A model generated the notes under the pieces. The model was not told where the DNA came from. It searched no databases and was given only the letters and a program-made list of their open reading frames with translations. Made by a program: the position numbers and the translations under genes. From Streptomyces sp. NBC_01476 (GTDB lineage Bacteria > Actinomycetota > Actinomycetes > Streptomycetales > Streptomycetaceae), in assembly GCF_036227265.1 (NCBI RefSeq), contig NZ_CP109446.1, positions 8,263,001 to 8,327,000 on the forward strand: 64,000 nt of DNA. The letters are read 5' to 3'. Positions 1 to 8,232 of this stretch are shown one piece after another. Position 1 is the stretch's first letter. Each line of letters begins with the position of its first letter.

Positions 1-2080
1 CGAAGAGCCGGCCCATGCTGGAGGTGGGCACACAGCCGAAACCGGTGGCGAACTGGTGCTGCAGGACGGTCAGTTCCCGGGTGGGGCAGGCCCGCACCGG
101 CGGCAGGTCCCGGTCCGCGGCGACGCCGGCCGCATGCAGGTGCGCCAGCGCCATCCGGTACGGCCGCAGCACGCTCGTGTCGCCGCCGGCCAGCGGTACG
201 TACGCCAGGTGCGCGGCCCGGCGGAAGGACTTGTAACCGGCGATCAGCACCTCACCGCCCCACGCGGCGCCGTCGGTCCCGTACCCGGTGCCGTCGAACG
301 CGATGCCGATGACTTCTTCACCCGATCCGAGACCGTGCTCTCCCATCACCGAGGCGATGTGGGCGTGGTGGTGCTGCACAGTGTGCACGGGCCGGCCGGC
401 CGCGTGCGCGCGGGCCCAGTCGCCCGACCGGTAGCCCGGGTGGAGGTCGGCCACCAGTTGTCCGGGCTCGGCCCCGGTGAGCACCTCCAGGTGCGCCTCG
501 GTCCTCGTCAGCGCCTCCAGGGTCGAGAGGTCGTCCATGTCGCCGATGTGCTGGCTGACCCAGGCGTACCGCCCGTCCCCGACGGCGCAGGTGTTCTTCA
601 GGTCCCCGCCCACCGCGAGCGTCGGCGGTACGTCGAACGGCAGCGCCAGCGGCAGCGGCGCGTATCCGCGGGACCTGCGGACCGGCAGTTCGGCTCCCGC
701 GGCGAAGCGGCTGACCGAGTCGTCGCACGGGACATGGATCCGCCGGTCGTGCCGCAGCCAGGCGTCGACCAGTGGTGCCAGGTCGGACAGCGCCTTCTCG
801 TCGTCGGTGACGATCGGCTCGCCGGAGAGGTTGCCGGAGGTCATGACCAGCGCGTCCGGCCCCGGCGTGTCGTCGCCGAACCCGAAGAGCAGAAAGTGCA
901 GGGGCGTGTACGGCAGCAGCAGGCCCAGGTCGGGGCTGCCCGGGGCGACCGCGTCGCAGACGCCGCGGTCCGCAGACGCCGGGCGGCGGGCGAGCAGCAC
1001 GATCGGCCGGCGGACCCCGGTGAGCAGCTCTTCCTCGTCCTCGCTCATCGTGACGAGTTCCCTGGCGGCGTCAAGGCCGGAGACCATCACCGCGAACGGC
1101 TTCGCCCCCCGCTGCTTGCGGCGGCGCAGCTCGGCGACGGCCCCTTCATGCCGGGCGTCGCACGCCAGGTGGTAGCCGCCGAGCCCCTTGACCGCGAGGA
1201 TCCCCCCGTCGGCGAGCAGGGCCCTTGCCGACCGGAGCGCCGCGGCGCCGGTCAGCGGCGAACCGGCACCCTTGCCGACCAGTTCGAGCCGCGGCCCGCA
1301 GTCGGGGCAGGCGATCGGCTGCGCGTGGAAGCGCCGGTCGCCCGGATCGTCGTACTCGGCCCGGCACGCGGCGCACATGCCGAAGTCCGCCATCGTGGTG
1401 GCGGCCCGGTCATACGGGGTCGCGGTGACGATCGTGAACCGCGGGCCGCAGTGGGTGCACGTGATGAAGGGGTGCCGGTAGCGCCGGTTCGCCGGGTCCC
1501 GCATCTCCGCCAGGCACTCCTGACAGGTCGCGACGTCGGGGGAGACCAGGGTGCGGGACCGGCCCGCGCCGCTGGAGTCCTCGATGGTGAACTCCGTCCC
1601 GCCGCTGGTGGGTCGCTCGGACTCCTCGACGTCCTCCACGACCGCCAGCGGCGGCGGGTCGCTGCGGAGCCGCCGGCCGAACTCCTCCACCGCGTCGCTG
1701 TCGCCCTCGACCTCCACGACGACGCCGGCGCCGGTGTTCGCCACCGAGCCGGCGAGTGCGAGTTCGGAGGCGGTGACGTAGACGAAGGGCCGGAAGCCGA
1801 CGCCCTGGACGACACCGCGGACCTCGAACCGCCGCCGGGTCCTGGTGCCGCGCCCGCGCCCCATCATCTCCAGTCCCGACATGGCCTGCCGGGCCTTGTC
1901 CTGGTCGATGATCTCCAGCGCGAAGCCCATGTGGAGAAGCACCCAGTCGCCGGTCTCCGGGGGTGTGTCGAGCATGCCGATGTTGACCCGCCGCTGCTTT
2001 CCCTCCACGTCGACCAGCGCGAGCTGGCCGGCGAATCCGTCCACGATCTCCACGACCCGACCGGGAATACCGAGGCACAT
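1..2080 (-). CDS. hypCF: HypC-HypF fusion, hydrogenase maturation (3' end beyond window)
   Basis: One uninterrupted reading frame starts at ATG 2080 and stays open to the left edge (693 codons). Residues 1-78 are a complete HypC: N-terminal MCLGIPG with the essential Cys2, and the GFALEIID segment. From about residue 86 the frame continues as HypF: acylphosphatase domain (VRGVVQGVGFRPF), four C-x2-C zinc-finger pairs from CQEC (186) to CPDC (258), a YrdC-like carbamoylation domain with TSGNLSGEP (about 414), and the start of the Kae1-like domain with DLHPGY and QHHHAH (about 571). HypF makes the thiocarbamate that becomes the CN ligands; HypC chaperones the Fe(CN)2CO unit. I read every codon of the junction and found no stop. 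HypF alone could also start at the internal ATG ATG near 1885. The gene lies 2 bases after the protease gene. Fused hypC-hypF is unusual, since the two are normally separate genes. Confidence 0.93.
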   Translation of the reverse strand, partial: MCLGIPGRVVEIVDGFAGQLALVDVEGKQRRVNIGMLDTPPETGDWVLLHMGFALEIIDQDKARQAMSGLEMMGRGRGTRTRRRFEVRGVVQGVGFRPFVYVTASELALAGSVANTGAGVVVEVEGDSDAVEEFGRRLRSDPPPLAVVEDVEESERPTSGGTEFTIEDSSGAGRSRTLVSPDVATCQECLAEMRDPANRRYRHPFITCTHCGPRFTIVTATPYDRAATTMADFGMCAACRAEYDDPGDRRFHAQPIACPDCGPRLELVGKGAGSPLTGAAALRSARALLADGGILAVKGLGGYHLACDARHEGAVAELRRRKQRGAKPFAVMVSGLDAARELVTMSEDEEELLTGVRRPIVLLARRPASADRGVCDAVAPGSPDLGLLLPYTPLHFLLFGFGDDTPGPDALVMTSGNLSGEPIVTDDEKALSDLAPLVDAWLRHDRRIHVPCDDSVSRFAAGAELPVRRSRGYAPLPLALPFDVPPTLAVGGDLKNTCAVGDGRYAWVSQHIGDMDDLSTLEALTRTEAHLEVLTGAEPGQLVADLHPGYRSGDWARAHAAGRPVHTVQHHHAHIASVMGEHGLGSGEEVIGIAFDGTGYGTDGAAWGGEVLIAGYKSFRRAAHLAYVPLAGGDTSVLRPYRMALAHLHAAGVAADRDLPPVRACPTRELTVLQHQFATGFGCVPTSSMGRLF

Positions 2081-2082
2081 GA

Positions 2083-2586
2083 TCAAGGTCTCCTGGTCTC
2101 TACGGGTTCGGCCGGCACCAGCCGCCCCACCAACGTGCGTACTGCGTCGGCCGCCCCGGGCACCGCGGCCGCGACCGGGGCGCTCAGGCCGATCCCTTCC
2201 TCGACCCCGGCAGGGGTGCAGCCCACGAGGTAGGTGAGCGGAAGAGTACCGCCCAATTGACCCAGATTTGCCAGCACTGCGACCGGATTCATCCCGTGCG
2301 CGTCGAATTCTCCCGAACCGAGGTCGTCGGGCCCGATTTCGAGCACGGTCAGTTCGCCGGGCCGGCCGTCGCCCGGACAGGCGTCGACCAGCACCAGCGC
2401 GTCATAGCCGGCCAGCAGGTCGTAGGCCAGATGCATGCCGCGGATTCCGTAGTCGGTCACCCGGACCCGCGGCGGCAGGCCGCCCGACGAGGTGATGTGC
2501 CGGACGACCTCGGGGCCGAAGCCGTCGTCGCCGAGGAAGAGGTTGCCGATGCCCGCGACGAGCACGCCCCCGCCCACGCCGGTCAC
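2083..2586 (-). CDS. [NiFe]-hydrogenase maturation endopeptidase (HyaD/HupD type)
   Basis: This 167-residue protein belongs to the M52 family of hydrogenase maturation proteases, which remove the C-terminal tail of the large subunit after nickel insertion. The N-terminus carries the family signature GIGNLFLGDDGFGPEV, whose acidic residues bind nickel, followed by VLVDACPGD and by HGMNP, whose His completes the metal site. The start is GTG 2586, because its GTGA overlaps the TGA of the upstream 39-codon gene exactly as other junctions in this operon do; there is no ATG in frame nearby. Its likely substrate is HhyL, encoded four kilobases upstream, which has a 21-residue tail after the last metal ligand motif. 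Identity is clear; the precise symbol (hhyD, hupD, hoxW) is a naming choice. Confidence 0.92.
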   Translation of the reverse strand: MTGVGGGVLVAGIGNLFLGDDGFGPEVVRHITSSGGLPPRVRVTDYGIRGMHLAYDLLAGYDALVLVDACPGDGRPGELTVLEIGPDDLGSGEFDAHGMNPVAVLANLGQLGGTLPLTYLVGCTPAGVEEGIGLSAPVAAAVPGAADAVRTLVGRLVPAEPVETRRP

Positions 2587-2702
2587 ATCGAACGCATACG
2601 CAGATAGCGGCGGATGTCGGGGATCGACAGCACGCCGACCACCAGTGCGGTGGCTGCGGCGGCCGCGGCCACCGCGGTGGTGATGATGCCCACGGTCTTC
2701 AC
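2583..2702 (-). CDS. 39-residue membrane micropeptide of the hydrogenase operon
   Basis: A GTG at 2702 opens a 39-codon frame. The product starts MKTVGIITTAV, continues with an Ala/Val-rich hydrophobic stretch of about 20 residues, and ends with IPDIRRYLRMRSM, a positively charged tail. This is the architecture of a single-pass membrane peptide with a basic cytosolic anchor. Its start overlaps the stop of the 477-residue gene (GTGA), and its stop overlaps the start of the protease gene (GTGA), so it is translationally embedded in the operon. A ribosome binding site GAGAGG lies just upstream of the GTG. It resembles a family of tiny actinobacterial proteins that I recall being annotated as DUF6893, but I cannot verify that here. 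A membrane-docking role for the hydrogenase or its maturation complex is my inference. Confidence 0.8.
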   Translation of the reverse strand: MKTVGIITTAVAAAAAATALVVGVLSIPDIRRYLRMRSM

Positions 2703-4132
2703 GATCGGCTCTCCTCTCGGTGTCCGGTGTGTTCCGGGTTCTCCTCGGCGGGCAGGGGTGCCAGCTCGTCGGGTGCGAAATAGAAGTAGCGGCCGTACCA
2801 GTCGTGCATGTCGGCGGCCGGGTCGTCCACGAGGACCACGGCGACGTGCGTCCCGCCGTCCACGTCCGAGAGCACGGCGGTGACCCGCGCCACCTGACCG
2901 GCGAAGAAGATGTCCTGTGCGTCGGCCCGCCGGGACGGATGCACCCGCACCAGGCTGCCCTTGGCGACGCTGACCCCGCCGATGACGACCGCGTCGGACC
3001 CCGGGGACACACCGGCGTCGGCGGCGGGATCCCACCAGGGCGCCCCACCGGTGTCGAAGCCGGCCGGCTCGGCGTCCCGCAGATCGCCGCCCGGCACCGC
3101 GCCGGACAGCGGGGCCGGAGCGTGCGGGTCGCGGAGCAGGCCGTGCAACTGCTGCAGATCCGCCGGTGACATGCCGTCACACCGGTCGATGATCTCCCGC
3201 GCCCGGGGATCGGTGGCGCGCGCCTCCGCCTTCTCCTCCTCGGTCATCGTCATCACCCGCAAGGTGAGGATCTCGTCGATCTCGGTGGAGTCGAAGAGGG
3301 CGCCCGGGCTCTGCTCGGCCACCTCCGGGTGGTCGTAGAGGATGATCGGAGCACCCAGCACGGTGTCGGAGCTGCCCTTCGCACCGGCCAGCACGGGCCA
3401 GCAGCGGCGCTGCCGGCACCGGGCCGCAGCGGTCGCCGCCTCGGAGGGCGGATCGAGCAGCGAGACGAACCGGGTCCCGCGCGCCCGCAGGATCAGGTGC
3501 GTACCGATCAGCGACGCCCGGATGGCGGCGTCCTTGCCGGTGACCCTGCCGGGGTGCTCGTTCTCCACCGCGACCGAGAGCCGTACGAAGTCGCCGTCGG
3601 CCGTGCCCCGGGCGCGGATCCGGACCTCCAGCGGCTCGCGGCGCCGTACGATCCGGCCCACCGGGGCGCCGTGCGCGTCCGTCAGCGGCTCGATGTCCTC
3701 GCCGCCGGGAATCGTGTGCAGCTGGTCGCAGGACCCCGTCAGCTCAAGCGCCGGCAGTTCGAGTTCCCGCTCGACCGCTTCGTCCCAGCTCAGCACCTGG
3801 GCGCCGTCCATGGTGAGCGCGGCGACCGGGGTGTGACCGCCGCCTGCTTCGAGCCGCTGCGCCTCACGCACCTGCAACTGGAGAAACCGCAAGTGGATCG
3901 CGACAGTTGACGGCTTGTCGGCGGAAGCCGCCAGCAGGCACTCCATCGCCATCCCCGGCTCCTCGCCGAAGCTCTCCGGCGACGCGGACGGCGGCCCGAG
4001 GACGCCGAACTGCCAGCGCGACTGGTTCTTGTGCGAGCTGGCCCGGTACGGGTACAGCAAGTAGCCCTCGTACAGCACCGCGTCGGCGACGTTACGGACC
4101 TGGTCCAGACCCACCGCACTCACGGATGTCAC
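2699..4132 (-). CDS. Conserved hydrogenase-cluster protein of unknown function, 477 aa
   Basis: This 477-residue protein starts at ATG 4132, overlapping the TGA of the preceding gene (ATGA). It has no signal peptide or membrane segment. Residues 1-270 include a strand-rich region with a repeated acidic/basic pattern and a Cys pair near the middle (CRQRRC). The last 100 residues (GSLVRVHPSRRADAQDIFFAG onward, ending in a Trp-Tyr-rich HDWYGRYFYF segment) look like a small beta-barrel of SH3/KOW type. I do not recognise a catalytic motif. Its fixed place between hydrogenase structural and maturation genes suggests an accessory or assembly role. Related genes are, to my knowledge, common in actinobacterial group 5 hydrogenase loci, but their function is not established. 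Confidence 0.85.
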   Translation of the reverse strand: MTSVSAVGLDQVRNVADAVLYEGYLLYPYRASSHKNQSRWQFGVLGPPSASPESFGEEPGMAMECLLAASADKPSTVAIHLRFLQLQVREAQRLEAGGGHTPVAALTMDGAQVLSWDEAVERELELPALELTGSCDQLHTIPGGEDIEPLTDAHGAPVGRIVRRREPLEVRIRARGTADGDFVRLSVAVENEHPGRVTGKDAAIRASLIGTHLILRARGTRFVSLLDPPSEAATAAARCRQRRCWPVLAGAKGSSDTVLGAPIILYDHPEVAEQSPGALFDSTEIDEILTLRVMTMTEEEKAEARATDPRAREIIDRCDGMSPADLQQLHGLLRDPHAPAPLSGAVPGGDLRDAEPAGFDTGGAPWWDPAADAGVSPGSDAVVIGGVSVAKGSLVRVHPSRRADAQDIFFAGQVARVTAVLSDVDGGTHVAVVLVDDPAADMHDWYGRYFYFAPDELAPLPAEENPEHTGHREESRS

Positions 4133-4770
4133 GTCACCACCTCACCTGTCCCGGCGAGCAGCGTGCTCACCGTCTCGTCCCAGCTGATCAGCCCGCGCCG
4201 GGCGCGGAAGCCGGCGACGCGGTCCAGCACGTCCTGGTCGAGCCTGATCCAGCCGGAGTTCGGGAAGTGGGAGGCGATCATCTGCCGCCACACCGCGACC
4301 GGCATCCGGTGGCGCGCCTCGCAGTCCCAGGGCACCTGGCGCACGGCGAAACCGGCGCCGCCCTTGGTGAAGACCGTGCCGGAGAAGAGCAGCGTGAGCG
4401 GCACCTCCCCGTCCCCGAGCGCGTGCAGATAGCGGGAGCCGGTCACATCGAAGTCGTAGGTGCAGGGCAGCGCCAGGTCGGCCTCGGTACTGCCGCTGAA
4501 CCCCTGGACGGTCGTGTTGCACTGCATCCACAGGAACGGCTTGAGGGTGTCCTTCCACCGGTCCGGCTCGCCGAACAGGCCGCGCAGTCCCTCCCGTTCG
4601 GCCTCGTCGTACTGCCGCCGCTGCGGTTCGATCCGCACCTGGCAGCGCAGCACCACCGCGTGGATCCGCTCGCCGGAACCGTCGGTGATCCGCAGCCGGG
4701 CGGTCAGCTGCGGCACGACGGAGTAGGGCTCGGCGACGACGTCGAGCACGGAGAAACCGAGGCCGCTCAT
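4129..4770 (-). CDS. DUF6084-like hydrogenase-cluster protein, 213 aa
   Basis: The protein opens with MSGLGFSVLDVVAEPYSVVP and then shows alternating beta-strand-like segments (LTARLRITDGSG, AVVLRCQVRIEP). The middle holds a conserved-looking SEREGLRGLFGEP-type segment (EREGLRGLFGEPDRW). There is no signal peptide, no transmembrane helix and no cofactor motif. It matches what I remember of DUF6084, a family found next to group 5 hydrogenases in Streptomyces; that assignment is from memory. Both ends overlap their neighbours by 4 bases (ATGA), so it is translationally coupled inside the hhy operon. The beta-sandwich-like pattern would fit a scaffolding or chaperone role, but this is inference. 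Confidence 0.85.
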   Translation of the reverse strand: MSGLGFSVLDVVAEPYSVVPQLTARLRITDGSGERIHAVVLRCQVRIEPQRRQYDEAEREGLRGLFGEPDRWKDTLKPFLWMQCNTTVQGFSGSTEADLALPCTYDFDVTGSRYLHALGDGEVPLTLLFSGTVFTKGGAGFAVRQVPWDCEARHRMPVAVWRQMIASHFPNSGWIRLDQDVLDRVAGFRARRGLISWDETVSTLLAGTGEVVT

Positions 4771-5429
4771 GACCGGCCCACCGCGGTGGCGGGCCGGCTG
4801 CGCCGCTCCACCTGCGCGAAGAACACGTCCATCGCCTCATGTGCCTCGCGGCCGCCGTCGAAGCCGCGCCACAGCGTGCGCAGCCGCCCGACCAGTTCGT
4901 AGCACGCGTCGATCGGCACCAGATGACAGGACCCGGCGCCGCTCTCCTGGCCGTTCGTGCGGCGCACCAGCAGCGCTTCGACGTCCGGGCGCAGGACGGC
5001 CAGGTCCGGGTTGGCCTCGACGATGGTGTCCCAGGCGTCCAGCGGCAGTTCGGACTCGGTGGCTCCTGCGGGGCCCGGATAGAAGGCGATGGTGCGGTCC
5101 TGGACCGAGTTGCGGAAGAGGAAGGCGAGGCCGACCGGGATCTGCAGTCCGTCCCAGGTCCGCTCGTCCAGGCTGAGACCGTCGAAGCGCACATAGCGCT
5201 CGGGGACCGCCCGGTAGCGCAACTGCGCCTGCTCGTCGCTGAAGAGCAGATAGCACGGGCGGCAGGCGCACATCAGGGCCCGGCTGTCCAGATTCACCAC
5301 GTGCGCGTGCTCGGCGGCGACGGGCTCCGCGCACATCTCACAGCGCTCTCCGGCGACGGCCTGCGGACGCCGGCGGTTGATCCGCAGCAGTGAGGCCGCC
5401 GGGGAGGACGCGGCTCCTTGGATGATCAT
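4767..5429 (-). CDS. DUF5947-like cysteine-rich hydrogenase-cluster protein, 220 aa
   Basis: Translation most likely begins at ATG 5429, which overlaps the TGA of the NifU/Rieske gene (ATGA); a longer open frame extends upstream but runs through that gene. The product has a metal-site-like N-terminal region: Cys30 and Cys33 (GERCEMC), His41/His43, then Cys54, Cys56 and Cys59 (LMCACRPCY). This could bind zinc or an iron-sulphur cluster. The remainder contains WDGLQIPVGLAF and YPGPAGATES, without known catalytic residues. I believe this is the DUF5947 family, repeatedly found in actinobacterial uptake hydrogenase loci. A role in electron transfer, cluster delivery or assembly is possible but unproven. 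The two flanking genes are coupled to it by 4-base overlaps. Confidence 0.86.
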   Translation of the reverse strand: MIIQGAASSPAASLLRINRRRPQAVAGERCEMCAEPVAAEHAHVVNLDSRALMCACRPCYLLFSDEQAQLRYRAVPERYVRFDGLSLDERTWDGLQIPVGLAFLFRNSVQDRTIAFYPGPAGATESELPLDAWDTIVEANPDLAVLRPDVEALLVRRTNGQESGAGSCHLVPIDACYELVGRLRTLWRGFDGGREAHEAMDVFFAQVERRSRPATAVGRS

Positions 5430-6397
5430 GTCGCCGCCGGAGTGGGGACGGCGACCGAGAAGGTGGCTCCCGTGGCGAGCAGCGGCAGCGGATCCAGGTG
5501 CAGACCGTCCGCCTCGACGCATGCTCCGGCCCGCCGTACGTCGTAATGCGCCTGGCAGGCCGGGCAGTTCAGGAGTCCGTCGCCGGAGGCCCCGCCCAGC
5601 CGCCGGGCCAGTACGGCACCCTCCATCGGACGGTCGCACCGCCCGCACCGGTCCCGGAAGGCGAAGAGATCCGCGCCGATCCGGCAGGCGAGCACCGGGA
5701 CACCGCCGACGTCGAGACGCAGCACGCCGCCCGATTCCAGTCCCGCCAGTTCCGGTACGGAACTCCACGACGCGCCGGCGGGCCCGGGGGCCGGAGCGGT
5801 GTCATGGAGCCGGGAGAAGAGCGCGTCGACCGGGACCACAGGACCGGCGTCGCCCGTGTCGCCGGCCGTCTCGACCTCGATCGTGGTGATCTCCGGAGCG
5901 GCGGCCTCGACCGCGCCCTGCACGGCGAGTTCGAGCGTGGCAGACGAGGACGGGCACCCGTCGCAACTGCCCAGCAGCCGCAGCCGGACGGCGCCCTCGT
6001 CGGTGACCGCGAGCAGTTCGACGTCGCCGCCGTGGGAGCCCAGGTACGGCCGCAGGCTCTCCAGCGCCTTCTCGACCCGCGTCTCCACGCTGTACGGGTG
6101 CAGACCGTGCACCAGCAGCAGGCTGGCCACCAGATCGTCGGCGGCGAGCGCGGCCAGGACGTCGTCGTCCAGCCGGTCCTGCTCGTACAGGACGTCGAGC
6201 AGCCGCTCCAGGCCCGCCCCGTAGAAGTCGGTGACCAGCCGGACCAGTTCCTCGCTGCGCTCGCGCGCCACGGCGCCGCCCGCCGCGCCGGCGGCGATCA
6301 GGGTGTCGATACGGTCACCGGTCGCGCGCCAGGCGGAGGAGCTGTCGCCGGGCGCGGGGGGCCCGGCGTGGTCGGTGCGCTCGGTCACGTCACGCAC
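5426..6397 (-). CDS. NifU-like / Rieske-like iron-sulphur protein (HhyE-like)
   Basis: The protein has two recognisable modules. Residues about 105-180 form a NifU C-terminal-type domain with Cys145 and Cys148 (SCDGCPSS), which in that family carries transferable Fe-S clusters. Residues about 225-305 have the layout of a Rieske domain, but the ligand pattern is changed: C251-G-R-C254 and C278-P-A-C281-Q-A-H284 replace C-x-H and C-x2-H. An all-Cys site or a mixed site is therefore expected. GTG 6397 gives 323 residues and overlaps the hhyL stop by 8 bases; GTG 6388, one base after that stop, is an equal alternative. Mycobacterial group 5 loci contain a comparable Fe-S protein (HhyE), proposed to pass electrons from the hydrogenase toward the quinone pool. 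By position this is the best electron-relay candidate here. Confidence 0.88.
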   Translation of the reverse strand: MRDVTERTDHAGPPAPGDSSSAWRATGDRIDTLIAAGAAGGAVARERSEELVRLVTDFYGAGLERLLDVLYEQDRLDDDVLAALAADDLVASLLLVHGLHPYSVETRVEKALESLRPYLGSHGGDVELLAVTDEGAVRLRLLGSCDGCPSSSATLELAVQGAVEAAAPEITTIEVETAGDTGDAGPVVPVDALFSRLHDTAPAPGPAGASWSSVPELAGLESGGVLRLDVGGVPVLACRIGADLFAFRDRCGRCDRPMEGAVLARRLGGASGDGLLNCPACQAHYDVRRAGACVEADGLHLDPLPLLATGATFSVAVPTPAAT

Positions 6398-8180
6398 CCG
6401 CGGACTGGGTGGGGGAGTGGAGCAGCTCCAGCTTCTTGCCCTCGCCGAGGTACATGTGCACACCGCAGGGCAGACACGGGTCGAAACTGCGCACGGTGCG
6501 CATGATGTCGATGCCCTTGAAGTGCTCCCGGTCGTTCTCCTCGAAGATCGGCTGGCCCTGCACCGCGTCCTCGTACGGGCCCGGCGTGCCATAGCTGTCG
6601 CGCGGACTGGCGTTCCACGGAGTCGGCGGATACGGGTGGTAGTTGGCGATCTTGCCGTCCCGGATCACCATGTGGTGCGAGAGGACGCCGCGCACCGCCT
6701 CGGTGAAGCCGCAGCCGATGCCCTCCTGCGGAACCTCGAACTTCTCCCAGGTCTTCGTCCGGCCGGCGCGGATCTCCACCAGCGCCTTCTCCGCGAAGTG
6801 CAGCGCGCAGGCCGCCGCGTACGCCTGGAAGTAGGTACGGGCCCGGTTGCGTTCGATGGTGTTGCTCCACTGCGGGACGTGCCACTCCAGCTCGACCGGG
6901 CCCTTGAGCGCGGTCTTCGGCAGGTTGATCTTCACGCTGCTGCCGGTGGCCTGGATGTAGCCGATGTCGACCAGCCCGGCCAGCGCCGTGGTCCACAGCC
7001 GGGCCAGCGGCCCCCCGCCGGTGTCCAGCGCGAGGTAGTCCTTGCCGTCGAACCACCGCGGGGACATCACCCAGCTGTACTTGTCGTCCAGATCCCGCTT
7101 CTGCGGCTGCGGGTTGGTGTGCTGGTTCCACGGGTGGCGCCGGTCGACCGGGTTGCCCAGTGGGTCGTGGGTGACGAACATCTCCTGGTCCTCCCAGTCG
7201 CCGTAGTACGACGAACCGAGCAGGATCCGGATCCCGAGGTTGATCTTCACCAGGTCCGTGGTGACCAGTTTCCCGTCGACGACGACACCTGGGGTGACGT
7301 ACATTTTCCGGCCCCAGTTGGTCATGTCCTTGTACTCGAAGTTGCAGTGCTCGGGGTCCTGGAAGGAGCCCCAGCAGCCCAGCAGGATGCGCCGGTTGCC
7401 GACCATCTCGTAGCCGGGCAGCGCCTCGTAGAAGAAGTCGAAGAGGTCGTCGTGCATCGGCACGACCTTCTTCATGAACTCCACGTACCGCTGGAGGCGG
7501 GTGATGTAGTCGGTCATGAGCTGGATGGTCGCCACCGTGCCCACCCCGCCGGGGTAGAGCGTGGAGGGGTGGACATGCCGCCCCTCCATCAGGCAGAACA
7601 TCTCCCGCGTCATCCGGCTGACCTGGAGGGCCTCACGGTAGAACTCGCCGGTGAAGGGGTTCAGCGAGCGCATGATGTCGCCGATGGTCTTGTACCCGTG
7701 CGCGTCGGCGTGCGGTGAAGCTGTCCGGTTGGCCTTGTCGAGCACACCGGGATTGGTCTCGGCCACCATCTTCTCGCAGTAGTCGACCCCTACCAGGTTC
7801 TCCTGGAAGATGTTGTGGTCGAACATGTACTCAGCGGCCTCGCCGAGGTTGACGATCCACTCGCCGATGTGCGGCGGCTTGACCCCGTAGGCCATGTTCT
7901 GCGCGTAGCAGGAACACGTGGCGTGGTTGTCACCGCAGATACCGCAGATCCGGCTGGTGATGAAGTGCGCGTCCCGGGGGTCCTTGCCCTTCATGAAGAC
8001 CGAGTAGCCGCGGAAGATGGAACTGGTGCTGTGGCACTCCGCCACCACCCGCTGCTTGAAGTCGATCTTGGTGTAGATCCCGAGACTGCCGACGATGCGC
8101 GTGATCGGGTCCCACGCCATCTCCACCAGTTCGCTGTTGCCCGCGATACCGCTGCCGACCTTGGGCTGCGTCGCCGTCAT
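6390..8180 (-). CDS. hhyL: [NiFe]-hydrogenase large subunit, group 5 (1h)
   Basis: This 596-residue subunit carries the NiFe(CN)2CO site that splits H2. The L1 motif RICGICGDNHATCS supplies Cys79 and Cys82. The L2 motif DPCLPCGVH supplies Cys569 and Cys572, with His575 preceding the predicted cleavage point. The following 21 residues (from MYLGEGKK) are the C-terminal extension that the maturation protease would remove. The WDPITRIVGSLGIY start and the RGYSVFMKGKDPRDA segment are typical of the high-affinity, oxygen-tolerant group 5 (now 1h) enzymes that let streptomycete spores and starving cells use atmospheric H2. ATG 8180 lies 52 bases after hhyS in the same transcript. No membrane helix is present, so association with the membrane must come from partners. 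Confidence 0.97.
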   Translation of the reverse strand: MTATQPKVGSGIAGNSELVEMAWDPITRIVGSLGIYTKIDFKQRVVAECHSTSSIFRGYSVFMKGKDPRDAHFITSRICGICGDNHATCSCYAQNMAYGVKPPHIGEWIVNLGEAAEYMFDHNIFQENLVGVDYCEKMVAETNPGVLDKANRTASPHADAHGYKTIGDIMRSLNPFTGEFYREALQVSRMTREMFCLMEGRHVHPSTLYPGGVGTVATIQLMTDYITRLQRYVEFMKKVVPMHDDLFDFFYEALPGYEMVGNRRILLGCWGSFQDPEHCNFEYKDMTNWGRKMYVTPGVVVDGKLVTTDLVKINLGIRILLGSSYYGDWEDQEMFVTHDPLGNPVDRRHPWNQHTNPQPQKRDLDDKYSWVMSPRWFDGKDYLALDTGGGPLARLWTTALAGLVDIGYIQATGSSVKINLPKTALKGPVELEWHVPQWSNTIERNRARTYFQAYAAACALHFAEKALVEIRAGRTKTWEKFEVPQEGIGCGFTEAVRGVLSHHMVIRDGKIANYHPYPPTPWNASPRDSYGTPGPYEDAVQGQPIFEENDREHFKGIDIMRTVRSFDPCLPCGVHMYLGEGKKLELLHSPTQSAGA

Positions 8181-8232
8181 TGCGCCGCCTCATCTTTCTT
8201 TCCGTAGCGCTGAGTTGTCGGGGAGCGGTGAT

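Noticed and set aside
56-2233. 725-codon open frame on the plus strand
   Set aside because: It is antisense to hypCF and the maturation protease. The product is Arg/Val/Gly-rich without domains, while the minus strand gives perfect HypC, HypF and protease motifs.
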